Assembly: GCF_009709675.1 (NCBI RefSeq)
Contig: NZ_WMLB01000006.1
Location: 124,001 to 188,000 of the forward strand
Direction of reading: 5' to 3'
From: Agromyces bracchium
GTDB lineage: Bacteria > Actinomycetota > Actinomycetes > Actinomycetales > Microbacteriaceae
Length of the DNA stretch: 64,000 nucleotides
The notes beneath the pieces are model-generated. The model ran no database searches. It had not been told where the DNA came from and worked only from the letters and a program-made list of their open reading frames with translations. Below, piece after piece: positions 18,392 through 28,773 of this stretch. The number at the start of each line of letters is the position of its first letter. Within the stretch, counting starts at the first letter, position 1. A program made the position numbers and the translations under genes.

Positions 18392-18516
18392 GGGGTCCAT
18401 CCTCCCACCGCGACATCCGCTCGCATTCCGGACAGGAACTGACCGCATCACACGAGACACTGATGGAGTCAGCCCAGCCGGCGCATCCACCGCCCGGCCC
18501 GAACAGGAGGACCACC

Positions 18517-18897
18517 ATGGACTGGAAGATCGAGCTCATCCACGTGCCCGTCACCGATGTCGACCGGGCGAAGGCGTTCTACGTCGACAAGCTCGGCTTC
18601 AACGCCGACCACGACCAGCGCGTGAGCGACGACCTGCGCTTCGTGCAGCTCACCCCGCCCGGCTCGGCCTGCTCGATCGCCTTCGGCGAGGGCCTCGGCA
18701 ACACGCTCGAGCCGGGATCGCTCGACGTCATCCAGGTCGTCATCGCCGACGCCGACGCGGTGCTCGCCGAGCTGCGCGCCAAGGGCGTCGAGTGCGAGGG
18801 CGTCGACGAGCAGGCCTGGGGCCGCTTCATCACCCTCCGCGACCCCGACGGCAACCGCTGGACGCTGCAGCAGCTTCCCGACAACGGCGCAGCCTGA
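18517..18897 (+). CDS. VOC-superfamily (glyoxalase/bleomycin-resistance fold) protein
   Basis: 126 residues, one VOC module of two beta-alpha-beta-beta-beta units: IELIHVPVTDVDRAKAFYVD at the start and WGRFITLRDPDGNRWTLQQ at the end. The N-terminal His and late acidic residues could bind a metal. The substrate is unknown. AGGAGG lies upstream of ATG 18517. It is divergent from the HhH-GPD gene and followed by a gene-free stretch. Confidence 0.88.
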   Translation: MDWKIELIHVPVTDVDRAKAFYVDKLGFNADHDQRVSDDLRFVQLTPPGSACSIAFGEGLGNTLEPGSLDVIQVVIADADAVLAELRAKGVECEGVDEQAWGRFITLRDPDGNRWTLQQLPDNGAA

Positions 18898-18969
18898 AGC
18901 GACGGATGCCGCGTGGCGAGCGGTCTCGGCCATGCCGCGCCGCGGCGGGCGGGCGGGCGGTCCGCACGT

Positions 18970-19118
18970 CGCAGCCGGCGACATCCGCTCGGCAATTCGC
19001 AGGACCAGACAGCCGATGGCCTCCGGGAGCGCGCCAACGCACGCCTCATCCTGCGAACTCATACCCGCGACGCCGCCGCACGGCGCAGCCGGCGACATCC
19101 GCCGGGCGATCCGCAGGA
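18970..19118. repeat. Imperfect direct repeat in a 420-base gene-free stretch
   Basis: CGCAGCCGGCGACATCCG recurs at 18970 and 19084, and both copies continue into similar GCAGGA ends (to 19003 and 19118). The stretch 18898-19317 holds no supported gene. It may be decayed coding sequence or a spacer; I see no tRNA or known RNA. Confidence 0.5.
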
Positions 19119-19210
19119 TGAGATTGCCGAGGCCGCGCGTGGGAGCACCACCGCCGCGCTCATGCCGCGAACGCGCACGCGATGGAGACGCAGCGCGTGT
19201 CCCGGGTCCT

Positions 19211-19249
19211 CCTGAAACGAAGGACGCTGCGGACGTCCTTGTTTTCAGG
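19211..19249 (-). terminator. Stem-loop after the araA-linked lacI gene
   Basis: CCTGAAACGAAGGACG (19211-19226) pairs with CGTCCTTGTTTTCAGG (19234-19249) at 14 of 16 positions. It lies about 70 bases past the lacI stop, so it probably ends the araB-araA-lacI transcript. Confidence 0.55.
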
Positions 19250-19317
19250 AATGCCCGAGCACGAACATCGGGCGGCCACCGGTCGTCGGGCGCGGCAGGT
19301 CGAAGATCGAGAAGCGG

Positions 19318-20484
19318 TCAGCCGCGCGGCGGCGCCGTGCTCGCCCGCACCACGAGCTCGGGCACGCGCGACGTGTGGTCGGGCGCCGCCGCCTCGTCGC
19401 GCAGCACATCGGCGACGGTCGCCATGATGTCGCGGCCGAGCGAGTCGAAGTCCTGCCGCACGGTCGTGAGCGGCGGCGTGAAGAATGCGGCCTCGGGGAT
19501 GTCGTCGAATCCGACGACGCTGAGCTCGCCCGGCACCGCGACGCCCGCGTCGTGGCAGGCGTGCAGCAGTCCGAGCGACATCTGGTCGTTGCCGACGAAG
19601 ACGGCGGTCGCCCAGCCCTCGTCGAGCAGGCGGCGTCCCGCCGCGTGGCCGGATGCCGCGAGCCAGTCCCCCGCGACCGGCTCGCGCACCTCGAGCCCGT
19701 GCGCCTCGAGCGCGGCGGCGAATCCGCGGCGGCGTTCGGCGGCGTCCATCGAGTCGGACGGGCCGGCGACGTGCGCGATGCGCCGGTGCCCGAGCCCGAT
19801 GAGGTGCTCGGTCGCGAGGCGCGCGCCCGCCGACTGGTCGAACGAGACGCGGTGCAGGCCCGGTTCGGGCTCGGATGCCACGGCGACGACGGGCACGCCC
19901 GCGTCGATGCCGCGCAGCACGTCGACGCCCTCGCGCTCGCCCGAGATGAGGACGATCGCCTCGACCCGCTGCAGCACGAGCCGGTGCACGGCCTGGGTGA
20001 GCACGTCGGCGTCGAGCGTGCGCATGCTCGCCTGGCTGACCGCGTAGCCCGCTTCGCGGGCCGCCTCGTTGAACCCGAGCGCGGCGCTCGACGGGCCGTA
20101 GTCGGGTCGCCCCGCCTGGATGAGCCCGATCGAGCCCGACCGCCGCTGCGCCATGGCCCGGGCCGTCGGCGACGGCGTGTAGTTCAGTGCCGCGATCGAC
20201 TCGCGCACGCGCTCACGCGTCGCCGCGGCGACGCCGGGCAGGTCGTTGAGCACGCGCGAGACGGTCTGGTGCGAGACGCCCGCGTGACGGGCGACGTCGA
20301 ACATGGTCGGCACGCCGACCGGGTCGTTGGCCCCGGACGCCCCGACGGGGCCGTCGCCGGCCCGCGCCGAGGCATCCGCGCCGCTCTCGGGCACGACCGG
20401 CGTGTCGGCCGGCTCGGACCCGGGCCCGGACACGGCGCGGGCGCGGGCCTCCACCGCCCGACCCGCTGCGTCCGCACCTCTCAC
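19318..20484 (-). CDS. LacI-family regulator in the araBA operon
   Basis: About 388 residues. An unusual ~55-residue Ala/Gly/Pro-rich N-terminal extension precedes the HTH (TMFDVARHAGVSHQTVSRVL). The sensor domain follows (GLIQAGRPDYGP, LSVVGFDDIPEAAFF). The GTG at 20482-20484 has AAGGAGG six to seven bases upstream, lying at the end of araA; the genes are 11 bases apart, so co-expression is expected. It probably represses araB-araA-itself through the two GTTAGCGCTAAC operators. This role is inferred from position. Confidence 0.88.
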   Translation of the reverse strand: MRGADAAGRAVEARARAVSGPGSEPADTPVVPESGADASARAGDGPVGASGANDPVGVPTMFDVARHAGVSHQTVSRVLNDLPGVAAATRERVRESIAALNYTPSPTARAMAQRRSGSIGLIQAGRPDYGPSSAALGFNEAAREAGYAVSQASMRTLDADVLTQAVHRLVLQRVEAIVLISGEREGVDVLRGIDAGVPVVAVASEPEPGLHRVSFDQSAGARLATEHLIGLGHRRIAHVAGPSDSMDAAERRRGFAAALEAHGLEVREPVAGDWLAASGHAAGRRLLDEGWATAVFVGNDQMSLGLLHACHDAGVAVPGELSVVGFDDIPEAAFFTPPLTTVRQDFDSLGRDIMATVADVLRDEAAAPDHTSRVPELVVRASTAPPRG

Positions 20485-20495
20485 GGAGCCCTCCT

Positions 20496-22019
20496 TCAGA
20501 GGCCCTGCGCCAGTCGGTAGTAGGCCTGGTTCCACCGTACTTCGCGCCCGAACTCGCGCAGGTCGGTGGACTCGTCGATGACGAGCAGCTCGACGCCGGC
20601 CATCTCGGCGAAGTCACGGAACACCTCGACGCCGACGGCCGTCGACATCACCGTGTGGTGCGCAGCGCCGGCGGTGAGCCACGCGGCGGCCGAGGTCTGG
20701 AAGTCGGGGGCGGGCTTCCAGATCGCGCGGCCGACGGGGAGCTTCGGCAGCGCCTCGCGCGGCGCGACGTTCTCGACGACGTTCGCGGTGAGGCGGAACC
20801 GGTCGCGCATGTCGGAGAGCGCGACGACGACGGCGGGGCCGGGGTCGGCCGTGAAGACCAGGCGCACCGGATCCTCCTTGCCGCCGATGCCGAGCGGGTG
20901 GATCTCGAGGCTCGGTCGAGCCGTGGTGATCGACGGCGCCACCTCGAGCATGTGCGCGCCGAGGATCAGTTCGTCGCCCGGCGTCATGTCGTAGGTGTAG
21001 TCCTCCATGAGCGTCGCGCCGCCGGGCAGGCCCGCGCCCATCACGTTCGCGACGCGCACGAGGATCGCGGTCTTCCAGTCGCCCTCGGCGCCGAAGCCGT
21101 AGCCCTCGGCCTGCAGGCGCTGCACCGCGAGTCCGGGCAGCTGGCGAAGCGCCCCCAGGTCTTCGAACGACGTCGTGAAGGCGCCGAAGCCGCCCTCCTC
21201 GAGGAACGAGCGCAGCCCGATCTCGATCGCGGCACCGTAGCGCAGCGACTCGTGCCGGTCGCCACCGCGCCGCAGCTCCGGCGCGACGTCGTACTCGGCC
21301 TCGTAGACGGCGACGAGCGCGTCGATGTCGGCCTCGGATGCCGCGTGCACGGCATCCGCGAGCTCGTTGACGCCCCACGTGTTGACCTGCACGCCGAACC
21401 GCAGCTCGGCCTCGGTCTTGTCGCCCTCGGTGACCGCGACGAACCGCATGTTGTCACCGAAGCGCGCGAGCTTCAGCGAACGGGATGCCGCGAGCCCGGC
21501 CGCCGCACGCTGCCACGTGCCGAGCTCGCGCTGCACGCGCGGGTCGGACGCGTGGCCGACGATCGTCTTGCGCGGCACGCCGAGGCGGGTCTGGATGTAC
21601 CCGAACTCGCGGTCGCCGTGCGCGGCCTGGTTGAGGTTCATGAAGTCGAAGTCGATGTCGCCCCACGGCAGCTCGACGTTCGCCTGCGTGTGCAGGTGCG
21701 CGAGCGGCTTCTGCAGCGCGTCGAGGCCGGCGATCCACATCTTCGCGGGGCTGAAGGTGTGCATCCACGCGATGACGCCGATGACGTTCGGCGCCGCGTT
21801 CGCCTCGAGTGCGACCTGCTTGATGGCGGCCGAATCGGTGAGCACGGGCTTCCAGACGACCTTCACGGGCACGTCGGATGCCGCGTCGAGCGCCTCGGCG
21901 ATGGTGCGCGACTGGTCGGCGACCTGCGCGAGCGTCTCGGGGCCGTAGAGGTGCTGGCTCCCGGTCAGGAACCAGACCTCGTATCCGTCGAGCGAGGTGG
22001 TGAGCGGGGTGCGGGTCAT
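20496..22019 (-). CDS. araA: L-arabinose isomerase
   Basis: 507 residues, full length. Converts L-arabinose to L-ribulose. The metal and catalytic residues known for AraA are visible: Glu in [13 protein letters not shown], Glu in MEDYTYDM, His in LGAHMLEV and His in [10 protein letters not shown]. The N-terminal [12 protein letters not shown] is the family opening. It lies between araB (39 bases upstream) and the lacI gene. Confidence 0.98.
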   Translation of the reverse strand: MTRTPLTTSLDGYEVWFLTGSQHLYGPETLAQVADQSRTIAEALDAASDVPVKVVWKPVLTDSAAIKQVALEANAAPNVIGVIAWMHTFSPAKMWIAGLDALQKPLAHLHTQANVELPWGDIDFDFMNLNQAAHGDREFGYIQTRLGVPRKTIVGHASDPRVQRELGTWQRAAAGLAASRSLKLARFGDNMRFVAVTEGDKTEAELRFGVQVNTWGVNELADAVHAASEADIDALVAVYEAEYDVAPELRRGGDRHESLRYGAAIEIGLRSFLEEGGFGAFTTSFEDLGALRQLPGLAVQRLQAEGYGFGAEGDWKTAILVRVANVMGAGLPGGATLMEDYTYDMTPGDELILGAHMLEVAPSITTARPSLEIHPLGIGGKEDPVRLVFTADPGPAVVVALSDMRDRFRLTANVVENVAPREALPKLPVGRAIWKPAPDFQTSAAAWLTAGAAHHTVMSTAVGVEVFRDFAEMAGVELLVIDESTDLREFGREVRWNQAYYRLAQGL

Positions 22020-22058
22020 GTCGTGTCCTTCGTGTGGTTCGTGTGGTTCGGTAGCGCG

Positions 22059-23666
22059 TCAGAGCGCCGCGACGGCGGCCGCCTCGGCGGCGAGGCCGGC
22101 GGCGTAGCGGTCGAGGTACGCGGCGAAGCCGGCGACATCCGCCGGATCGGGTTCGGCGACGTCGATCGCGGCCCCGGCGAACACCCGGTCGGAGAGGTAC
22201 GTGCCGAGGTCGACCTCGTCGGCGGCGCCGAGGTACGCCGCGAGCACCGCGATGCCCCACGCTCCACCCTCGGAGGCGGTCTCGCCGACCGCGACCGGCG
22301 CGTCGAGCGCGCCGGCGAGGAAGCGCTGTGCGACCCCCGCGGTGCGGAAGATGCCGCCGTGCGCGAACATCCGGTCGAGCTCGACCCCCTCGTCGTGCAG
22401 CACGCGCATGCCGAGCGCGAGCGTGCCGTACACGCCGTAGATGTGGGCTCGCATCAGGTTCGCGAGCGTGAGCCGGCTGTCGGGGGTGCGGACGACCATC
22501 GGCCGCCCCTCTTCCAGCCCGGCGATCGGCTCGCCCGCGAGCTGGTTGTAGGCCAGCAGGCCGCCGGCGTCCGCCTCGCCCTCGAGCGCCTCGCGGAACA
22601 ACGCCCCGAACACCTCGTCGCCGGAGAGCTCGACGCCCGCCGCCGCGACGAACCGCCCGAACACGCCCGCCCACGCCGCGAGTTCGCTTGCGCCGTTGTT
22701 GCAGTGCACCATCGCGACGGGGTCTCCCGCGGGCGTCGTCACGAGGTCGAGCTCGTCGTGGGCGTTCGCGAGCGGATGCTCCAGCACGACCATCGCGAAG
22801 ATGCTCGTGCCGGCGCTGACGTTCCCGGTGCGCGGCGCGACCGCGTTCGTCGCGACCATGCCCGTGCCGGCGTCGCCCTCGGGCGGGCAGAACGGGATGC
22901 CGGCGCGGAGCGCGCCCGTCGGGTCGAGGAGCGCCGCGCCCGCTTCGGTGAGCTCGCCCGCCACGCGGCCGGCGGGCAGCACCTCGGGCAGCAGCTCGGC
23001 GACCTTCAGGCCGGGCGCCCGCGAGGCGACGAGCTCGTCGTAGGCCCCAACGAGCCGGGCGTCGTACGAACCCGTCGCCGAGTCGATCGGGAACATCCCC
23101 GACGCGTCGCCGACGCCGAGCACGTTGCGGCCCGTGAGCTTCCAGTGCACGTACCCGGCGAGGGTCGTGACGCTCGCGATCGCGGGCACGTGCGGCTCCT
23201 CGTCGAGGACCGCCTGGTGCAGGTGCGCGATCGACCAGCGCAACGGGATGTTCACGCCGAAGCGCTCGCCGAGCTCGGCCGAGGCCGGCCCGGTCGAGGT
23301 GTTCCGCCAGGTGCGGAACGGCACGAGCAGCTCGCCCTCGGCGTCGAACGGGAGGTAGCCGTGCATCATCGCCGAGACGCCGATCGCGCCGAACGTCTCG
23401 GGCACCACGTCGTGGCGGCGGCGCAGGTCGGCGACGAGGTCGGCGTACGCGGCCTGCAGGCCCGACCAGACCGACTCGAGCGAGTAGGTCCAGCGGCGGT
23501 CGACGAACTCGTTCTCCCACTCGTGGCTGCCGACGGCGAGCACGTCGGTCGGATCGTGCCCGACCAGGCAGGCCTTGATGCGGGTCGAACCGAACTCGAT
23601 GCCGAGCGACGTGCGCCCCTCGAGGATCGCGCTGCGCGCGGCATCCGTGGTCATGGTCTCGCTCAT
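22059..23666 (-). CDS. araB: FGGY-family kinase, probable L-ribulokinase
   Basis: 535 residues. The N-terminal phosphate loop GIEFGSTRIKACLVG, the mid motif EGDAGTGMVATNAV, and the C-terminal adenosine motif HGGIFRTAGVAQRFL with SEGGAWGIAVLAA place it in the FGGY sugar kinases. Position next to araA and araD argues for phosphorylation of L-ribulose; the sequence is of the alternative ribulokinase branch rather than E. coli AraB-like (inference). ATG 23664-23666 with GGAGACG upstream; the ORF extension crosses the operator and is rejected. Confidence 0.88.
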   Translation of the reverse strand: MSETMTTDAARSAILEGRTSLGIEFGSTRIKACLVGHDPTDVLAVGSHEWENEFVDRRWTYSLESVWSGLQAAYADLVADLRRRHDVVPETFGAIGVSAMMHGYLPFDAEGELLVPFRTWRNTSTGPASAELGERFGVNIPLRWSIAHLHQAVLDEEPHVPAIASVTTLAGYVHWKLTGRNVLGVGDASGMFPIDSATGSYDARLVGAYDELVASRAPGLKVAELLPEVLPAGRVAGELTEAGAALLDPTGALRAGIPFCPPEGDAGTGMVATNAVAPRTGNVSAGTSIFAMVVLEHPLANAHDELDLVTTPAGDPVAMVHCNNGASELAAWAGVFGRFVAAAGVELSGDEVFGALFREALEGEADAGGLLAYNQLAGEPIAGLEEGRPMVVRTPDSRLTLANLMRAHIYGVYGTLALGMRVLHDEGVELDRMFAHGGIFRTAGVAQRFLAGALDAPVAVGETASEGGAWGIAVLAAYLGAADEVDLGTYLSDRVFAGAAIDVAEPDPADVAGFAAYLDRYAAGLAAEAAAVAAL

Positions 23667-23690
23667 CGTCGTGCGTCTCCACTGGGGTTC

Positions 23691-23739
23691 GTTAGCGCTA
23701 ACAGTCCCCAATGTTAGCGCTAACGACGGTCTCGACCAA
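23691..23739 (-). promoter_or_regulatory. araB promoter with two perfect LacI operators
   Basis: GTTAGCGCTAAC occurs twice, at 23691-23702 and 23713-23724, with centres 22 bases apart. On the minus strand, -35 TTGGTC (23734-23739) and -10 TAACAT (23711-23716) are separated by exactly 17 bases; the distal operator covers the -10 and the proximal one sits at the transcript start. Likely bound by the lacI product of the same operon. Confidence 0.85.
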
Positions 23740-23754
23740 GTGCCGGAACGACGA

Positions 23755-23788
23755 CGAGGGGCGGATGCCGCGTGGCATCCGCCCCTCG
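23755..23788 (-). terminator. Strong hairpin after the sugar permease gene
   Basis: CGAGGGGCGGATGCC pairs perfectly over 15 bp with GGCATCCGCCCCTCG around GCGT. It follows the mmsB stop and separates the transporter transcript from the araB promoter. No U-tract follows, as is common in actinobacteria. Confidence 0.85.
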
Positions 23789-23813
23789 CCGTCTCAGGAG
23801 GTACTGCTGCGGG

Positions 23814-25058
23814 TCAGTGCCCGCCCGACCGACGCTTGTTGTACACGTCGAACGCCACTGCGAGCAGCAGCACGAGGCCCTTCACGGCCTGCTGCCACTC
23901 GATGCCGATGCCCATGATCGACATGCCGTTGTTCAGGACACCGATGATGAGGCCACCGATGATCGCGCCGCCGATCGTGCCGACGCCGCCCTGCACGGCC
24001 GCGCCGCCGATGAACGCCGCCGAGATCGCCTCGAGCTCGAAGCCGTCACCGGCCTTCGGGCCCGCGAGGTTCAGGCGGGCCGTGAAGATGAGGCCCGCGA
24101 GCGCCGCGAGGAAGCCCATGTTCACGAAGAGCCAGAAGTCGACCCGGCGGGTCTTGATGCCCGACAGCTCGGCCGCGTGGCGGTTGCCGCCGATCGCGTA
24201 GATGTGGCGGCCGAACACCGTGCGGTTCATCACGATGCTGTAGACGAGCACCAGGACGCCGAGGATGATGAGCGTGACCGGGATGCCCTTGTACGACGCG
24301 AGCGCGTAGGCGAAGAAGCCGATGGCCGCCGAGATGAGCACGAGCTTGGTGATGAACCAGGCGAGCGGCTCGACGTCCTGCGAGTACTTCACGCGGCCGC
24401 GGCGGGTGCGCACCTGCTGCACGACGAGGATCACGATCGCCAGCGCTCCGACGCCGAGCGTCAGCGGGTCGAGTTCGAACTCCCCGAACACGTTCGAGAG
24501 GAAGCCGTTGCCGAGCGCGCGGTACTCGGTCGGGAACGAGCCGATGTTCGCGTTGCCGAGCACGACGAGCGCGAGGCCTCGGAAGATGAGCATGCCCGCC
24601 AGGGTCACGATGAACGCCGGGATGCCGACGTAGGCGATCCAGAAGCCCTGCCAGACGCCGACGAGGGCGCCGATGACGAGCGAGAGCACCACCGCGAGCC
24701 ACCACGGCAGGCCCCATTGGACGGCGAACACGCCCGAGCACGCACCGACGAACGCGGCGACCGAACCGACCGACAGGTCGATGTGGCCGGCGATGATGAC
24801 CATCACCATGCCGATCGCGAGGACGAGGATGTACCCGTTCTGCACGACCAGGTTCGAGATGTTCTGCGGGCGCAGCAGGATGCCGTCGGTCAGGAACGAG
24901 AACAGCACCACCACCGCGATGAGCGCGATGAAGATGCCGTTGCGGCCGAGGTCGCTGAGGACGTGGGTCAGCCGGTCCGTGAACTTGTTCTGGACGGGGT
25001 TGATGTTGCTGCCCGCCGCGTGGCTTTCCTCGATGGTGGGGGGATTCGGATTCGACAT
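23814..25058 (-). CDS. mmsB: Multiple-sugar ABC transporter permease, GguB/MmsB type
   Basis: 414 residues, about ten membrane helices. The permease signature is in AGHIDLSVGSVAAFVG, and NRTVFGRHIYAIGGNRHAAE is the cytosolic loop contacting the ATPase. A single long permease matches the ChvE-GguAB class for arabinose, xylose, galactose or glucose. AGGAGACATC precedes the ATG. It ends in a strong terminator. Confidence 0.92.
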   Translation of the reverse strand: MSNPNPPTIEESHAAGSNINPVQNKFTDRLTHVLSDLGRNGIFIALIAVVVLFSFLTDGILLRPQNISNLVVQNGYILVLAIGMVMVIIAGHIDLSVGSVAAFVGACSGVFAVQWGLPWWLAVVLSLVIGALVGVWQGFWIAYVGIPAFIVTLAGMLIFRGLALVVLGNANIGSFPTEYRALGNGFLSNVFGEFELDPLTLGVGALAIVILVVQQVRTRRGRVKYSQDVEPLAWFITKLVLISAAIGFFAYALASYKGIPVTLIILGVLVLVYSIVMNRTVFGRHIYAIGGNRHAAELSGIKTRRVDFWLFVNMGFLAALAGLIFTARLNLAGPKAGDGFELEAISAAFIGGAAVQGGVGTIGGAIIGGLIIGVLNNGMSIMGIGIEWQQAVKGLVLLLAVAFDVYNKRRSGGH

Positions 25059-25090
25059 GATGTCTCCTGAGGTGATCCGTCAGCCGCGGG

Positions 25091-26620
25091 CTAGCGGGGC
25101 TTTTCCATGGTCATGAGCTTGAGCATCGACTCGGGCGTGGCCTCCTCGACGGGGAGCTCCCCCGTGATGCGGCCCTCCGACAGGGCGTAGACGCGATCGC
25201 AGATGCCGAGCAGTTCGGGCAGCTCGGACGAGATCACGATGATGCCCTTCCCGGCGGCGGCCAGCTTGTTGATGATCGTGTAGATCTCGTACTTCGCGCC
25301 GACGTCGATGCCGCGGGTCGGCTCGTCGAGGATCAGCACGTCGGGGTCGGCGTAGATCCACTTCGACAGCACGACCTTCTGCTGGTTGCCGCCCGAGAGC
25401 TTGCCGGTCTTCACCAGGACGCTCGGCGCCTTGATGTTCATCGACTTGCGGTACTCGTTGGCGACCGCGTACTCCTCGTTGTCGTGCACGAGGCCGTACT
25501 TCTCGAGCTTCTTCAGCGACGCCATCGAGATGTTCCGCTTGATGTCCTCGATGAGGTTGAGGCCGTACGTCTTGCGGTCCTCGGTCGCGTACGCGATGCC
25601 GTTCTGGATCGCCTCGGCGACCGTGCGGGTCTTGATCTCCTTGCCGCGGAGGAACACCTTGCCCGAGATGCGGGAGCCGTACGAGTGGCCGAAGAGGCTC
25701 ATCGCGAACTCGGTGCGACCGGCGCCCATGAGCCCGGCGATGCCGACGATCTCGCCCGCCCGGACGTTGAGGTTGACGTTGTCGACGACGACCCGTGAGG
25801 TGTCCTGCGGGTGGTGCGCGGTCCAGTCCTCGACGCGCAGGAGCTCCTCGCCGAGGTGCGGAGTGTGGTCGGGGTAGCGGTGCTCGAGGTCGCGCCCCAC
25901 CATGTCCTTGATGATGCGGTCTTCCGTGACGTCCTGCTTCGCGATCGTCTCGATCGTCTTGCCGTCGCGGATGACCGTGACCGTGTCGGCGACCTTCTTG
26001 ATCTCGTTCAGCTTGTGGCTGATGATGATCGACGTGATGCCCTGGCCCTTCAGGTGAAGGATCAGGTCGAGCAGGTGGTCGGAGTCCTCGTCGTTGAGGG
26101 CCGCCGTCGGCTCGTCGAGGATCAGGAGCTTCACGCGCTTCGAGAGCGCCTTCGCGATCTCGACGAGCTGCTGCTTGCCGACGCCGATCTCGCGGATCTT
26201 CGTCGTCGGGTTCTCCTTCAGGCCCACCCGGGCGAGGAGCTTGGACGCCTCGAAGTTGGTCTTGTTCCAGTCGATGAGACCGCCGGCGCCCTTCTGCTCG
26301 TTGTTGAGGAAGATGTTCTCGGCGATCGAGAGATAGGGGCTGAGGGCGAGCTCCTGGTGGATGATGACGATGCCCTTGGCCTCGGAGTCGGTGAGGTCCT
26401 TGAACTCGACCTCCTCGCCTTCGAAGACGATCGCGCCGTCGTAGGTGCCGTGCGGGTAGACGCCCGACAGCACCTTCATGAGCGTGGACTTGCCCGCGCC
26501 GTTCTCGCCGCAGATGGCGTGCACCTCGCCGCGTTCCACGCCGAGGTTGACGTTCGCGAGCGCCTTGACGCCGGGGAAGGTCTTCGTGATGCCGCGCATC
26601 TCGAGAATGTGGTTGGTCAT
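25091..26620 (-). CDS. mmsA: Multiple-sugar ABC transporter ATP-binding protein, GguA/MmsA type
   Basis: 509 residues, two ATPase cassettes. The first has [33 protein letters not shown] and [12 protein letters not shown]. The second has [20 protein letters not shown] (degenerate Walker A), [14 protein letters not shown] and [13 protein letters not shown]. It powers the uptake channel formed by the following permease. ATG 26618-26620 has GGAGCAAGGG upstream. Compared with ytfR it uses more Lys and fewer Ala-rich linkers. Confidence 0.93.
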   Translation of the reverse strand: MTNHILEMRGITKTFPGVKALANVNLGVERGEVHAICGENGAGKSTLMKVLSGVYPHGTYDGAIVFEGEEVEFKDLTDSEAKGIVIIHQELALSPYLSIAENIFLNNEQKGAGGLIDWNKTNFEASKLLARVGLKENPTTKIREIGVGKQQLVEIAKALSKRVKLLILDEPTAALNDEDSDHLLDLILHLKGQGITSIIISHKLNEIKKVADTVTVIRDGKTIETIAKQDVTEDRIIKDMVGRDLEHRYPDHTPHLGEELLRVEDWTAHHPQDTSRVVVDNVNLNVRAGEIVGIAGLMGAGRTEFAMSLFGHSYGSRISGKVFLRGKEIKTRTVAEAIQNGIAYATEDRKTYGLNLIEDIKRNISMASLKKLEKYGLVHDNEEYAVANEYRKSMNIKAPSVLVKTGKLSGGNQQKVVLSKWIYADPDVLILDEPTRGIDVGAKYEIYTIINKLAAAGKGIIVISSELPELLGICDRVYALSEGRITGELPVEEATPESMLKLMTMEKPR

Positions 26621-26677
26621 CCCTTGCTCCTGCTCCATTGCCGGTGTGGGGCCGGCCGGGTGGCGGATGCCGCGGCC

Positions 26678-26713
26678 GGGACCTGAGGCGAGAGTACTCC
26701 CGCCGCAGGCCCC
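26678..26713 (-). terminator. Imperfect hairpin between mmsE and mmsA
   Basis: GGGACCTGAGGCGAGAG and CCCGCCGCAGGCCCC pair with three mismatches around TACT. It occupies the same place, after the binding-protein gene, as the hairpins after ytfQ and aglE. Confidence 0.5.
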
Positions 26714-26752
26714 GACACGCGGTGCGTCATCCGTTGGGGATCAGCGGCTGGA

Positions 26753-27871
26753 TCAGCCGTTGATCTCCTCTTCGGTCCAGTAGCCGGAGTCGACCAGCAC
26801 CTCGGTGATGTTGTCGGCCACGACGATCTGCGACTCGAGGAGGTACGAGGGAACGACCTTCACGCCGTTGTCGTAGTCCTCGGTGTTGTTGACCTCGGGC
26901 TCCTCGCCGTTCAGCAGGGCGGTCGCCATGTCCACGGCCACGGCCGCGAGGTTGCGGGTGTCCTTGAAGATGGTCGAGTACTGCTCGCCCGCGTTGATCG
27001 CCTTGACCGAGTCGAGCTCGGCGTCCTGGCCCGAGATGATCGGCCATTCGTCGCCGACCGAGTAGCCGGCGTCGGTGAGGGCCGAGATGATGCCGCGCGA
27101 GAGGCCGTCGTAGGGCGAGAGCACCGCGTCGACCTGCGAGCCATCGGAGTACGTCGAGACGAGGATGTCCTCCATGCGGCTCTGCGCGACCTCGCCGTCC
27201 CAACGGAGGATGGCGGCCTGCTCGAACTCGGTCTGGCCCGACTTCACGACGAGGGTGCCCTCGTCGATGTACGGCTGCAGCGTGTCGATCGCGCCGTTCC
27301 AGAAGAACGTGGCGTTGTTGTCGTCGGGCGAACCGGCGAACAGCTCGATGTTGAACGGACCCTCGGGCGCGTCGGCGGCCTCTGCACCTTCGAGGTCGGT
27401 GAGGCCGAGGCCCGCGAGGAGCGAGGTGGCCTGCTGCACGCCGACGACGTAGTTGTCGAACGACGCGTAGTAGTCGACGTTCTCCGAGTCGCGGATGAGG
27501 CGGTCGTACGCGATGACGGGGATCTCGGCGTCGGCCGCGTTCTGGAGGACCTCCGACAGCGTGGTGCCGTCGATCGAGGCGATGATCAGGGCCTCCGCGC
27601 CCTTGGTGATCATGTTCTCGATCTGCGAGACCTGCGTGGGGATGTCGTCCTCGGCGTACTGGAGGTCGACCTGGAAGCCCTGCTCCTCGAGCTGCTCCTT
27701 GACGGCGTCGCCGTCCTGGATCCAGCGCTCCGAGCTCTTGGTGGGCATGGCGACGCCGATGAGGCCGCCGTCGCCCTCGCCGCCGCCGCCGCTGCCGCCC
27801 GAGCACGCGGCGAGCGCGAGCATCGAACCGGCCGCCAGCGTGGCGAGGAGCACCTTCTTCGTGGTGTTCAC
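26753..27871 (-). CDS. mmsE: Multiple-sugar-binding lipoprotein, ChvE/MmsE type
   Basis: 372 residues. The signal peptide ends with the lipobox LAAC (Cys near residue 23), followed by a Gly-rich linker. The mature ChvE-like domain shows [50 protein letters not shown] and [14 protein letters not shown]. It binds monosaccharides outside the membrane; arabinose is likely from context. GTG 27869-27871 with AAAGGA upstream is preferred; the upstream frame lacks conservation. Confidence 0.92.
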   Translation of the reverse strand: MNTTKKVLLATLAAGSMLALAACSGGSGGGGEGDGGLIGVAMPTKSSERWIQDGDAVKEQLEEQGFQVDLQYAEDDIPTQVSQIENMITKGAEALIIASIDGTTLSEVLQNAADAEIPVIAYDRLIRDSENVDYYASFDNYVVGVQQATSLLAGLGLTDLEGAEAADAPEGPFNIELFAGSPDDNNATFFWNGAIDTLQPYIDEGTLVVKSGQTEFEQAAILRWDGEVAQSRMEDILVSTYSDGSQVDAVLSPYDGLSRGIISALTDAGYSVGDEWPIISGQDAELDSVKAINAGEQYSTIFKDTRNLAAVAVDMATALLNGEEPEVNNTEDYDNGVKVVPSYLLESQIVVADNITEVLVDSGYWTEEEING

Positions 27872-27993
27872 GGTGTGTCCTTTCACTGTGTGGTCATGGA
27901 CGTCGTCGTCTTGGTGACGTTTCGGAGTCCGGCCTCGTCCATGACGACCGGCTCCCAGCGGCATCCCTCGTGACCACGGATGCCGCAAGCTCT

Positions 27994-28773
27994 TCAGTTG
28001 CGTTTCGCCTTCGCCCGCGGGGTGTCGGCGTCCTTCTTCCGCGTTGGCTTCGTTCCGGCTGGCGTGTCGCGCCTAGCGTCGCCCGTCTGCCCGTACACGT
28101 TCTGGTATCGGTCGTAGAGCCGGTCGATCGACTCCTGCGGGATCGGGATCAGCGGCCCGGCCTCGCGTGCGAGGTGCACCGTGCGGGCGACGTCCTCGAC
28201 CATGACCGCGGCCTTGACGGCGTCCTTCGCGTTGGCGCCGATCGTGAACGGGCCGTGGTTCTGCATGAGCACCGCGCGCGACCGGTGGCCGCGGAGCGTC
28301 TCGACGATGCCGCGCCCGATCGAGTCGTCGCCGATGATCGCGAACGGGCCGATCGGGATCGGCCCGCCGAACTCGTCGGCCATCGCCGTGATCACGCACG
28401 GGATCTCCTCGCCGCGCGCCGCCCACGCGACCGCGTAGGTCGAGTGCGTGTGCACGACGCCGCCGACCTCGGGCATGTTCCGGTACACGTAGGCATGTGC
28501 CGCGGTGTCGCTCGACGGGGCCCGGTCGGCGCCCGGCGTGCCGGGGATGACGTTGCCGTCGAGGTCGCAGACGATCATGTTCTCGGGCGCCAGGTCGTCG
28601 TAGCTCACGCCCGACGGCTTGATCACGAAGAGGTCCGCGCCGGGCACCCGGCCCGAGACGTTGCCGCCGGTCCAGACGACGAGCCCGTACCGGGTGAGCT
28701 CGCCGTGCAGGCGGGCGACGTCCGCACGCGTGCGGGCGATGGCGACCTCGATCTGCGGTCCGAACGTCGTCAT
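27994..28773 (-). CDS. araD: L-ribulose-5-phosphate 4-epimerase
   Basis: 259 residues, class II aldolase fold. It converts L-ribulose-5-P to D-xylulose-5-P, completing entry of arabinose into the pentose phosphate pathway. The zinc site is visible as [11 protein letters not shown] (two His) and NHGPFTIG (third His); the phosphate-binding TGGNVSGR and VIKPSG are also present. The ~30-residue Lys/Arg-rich C-terminal tail is longer than usual. The ATG overlaps the stop of a small upstream frame by four bases. Confidence 0.95.
   Translation of the reverse strand: MTTFGPQIEVAIARTRADVARLHGELTRYGLVVWTGGNVSGRVPGADLFVIKPSGVSYDDLAPENMIVCDLDGNVIPGTPGADRAPSSDTAAHAYVYRNMPEVGGVVHTHSTYAVAWAARGEEIPCVITAMADEFGGPIPIGPFAIIGDDSIGRGIVETLRGHRSRAVLMQNHGPFTIGANAKDAVKAAVMVEDVARTVHLAREAGPLIPIPQESIDRLYDRYQNVYGQTGDARRDTPAGTKPTRKKDADTPRAKAKRN

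Noticed and set aside
20655..23717. 1020-codon rightward open frame
   Set aside because: Antisense to araA and araB, which have full catalytic motifs; no domain is visible in the shadow.
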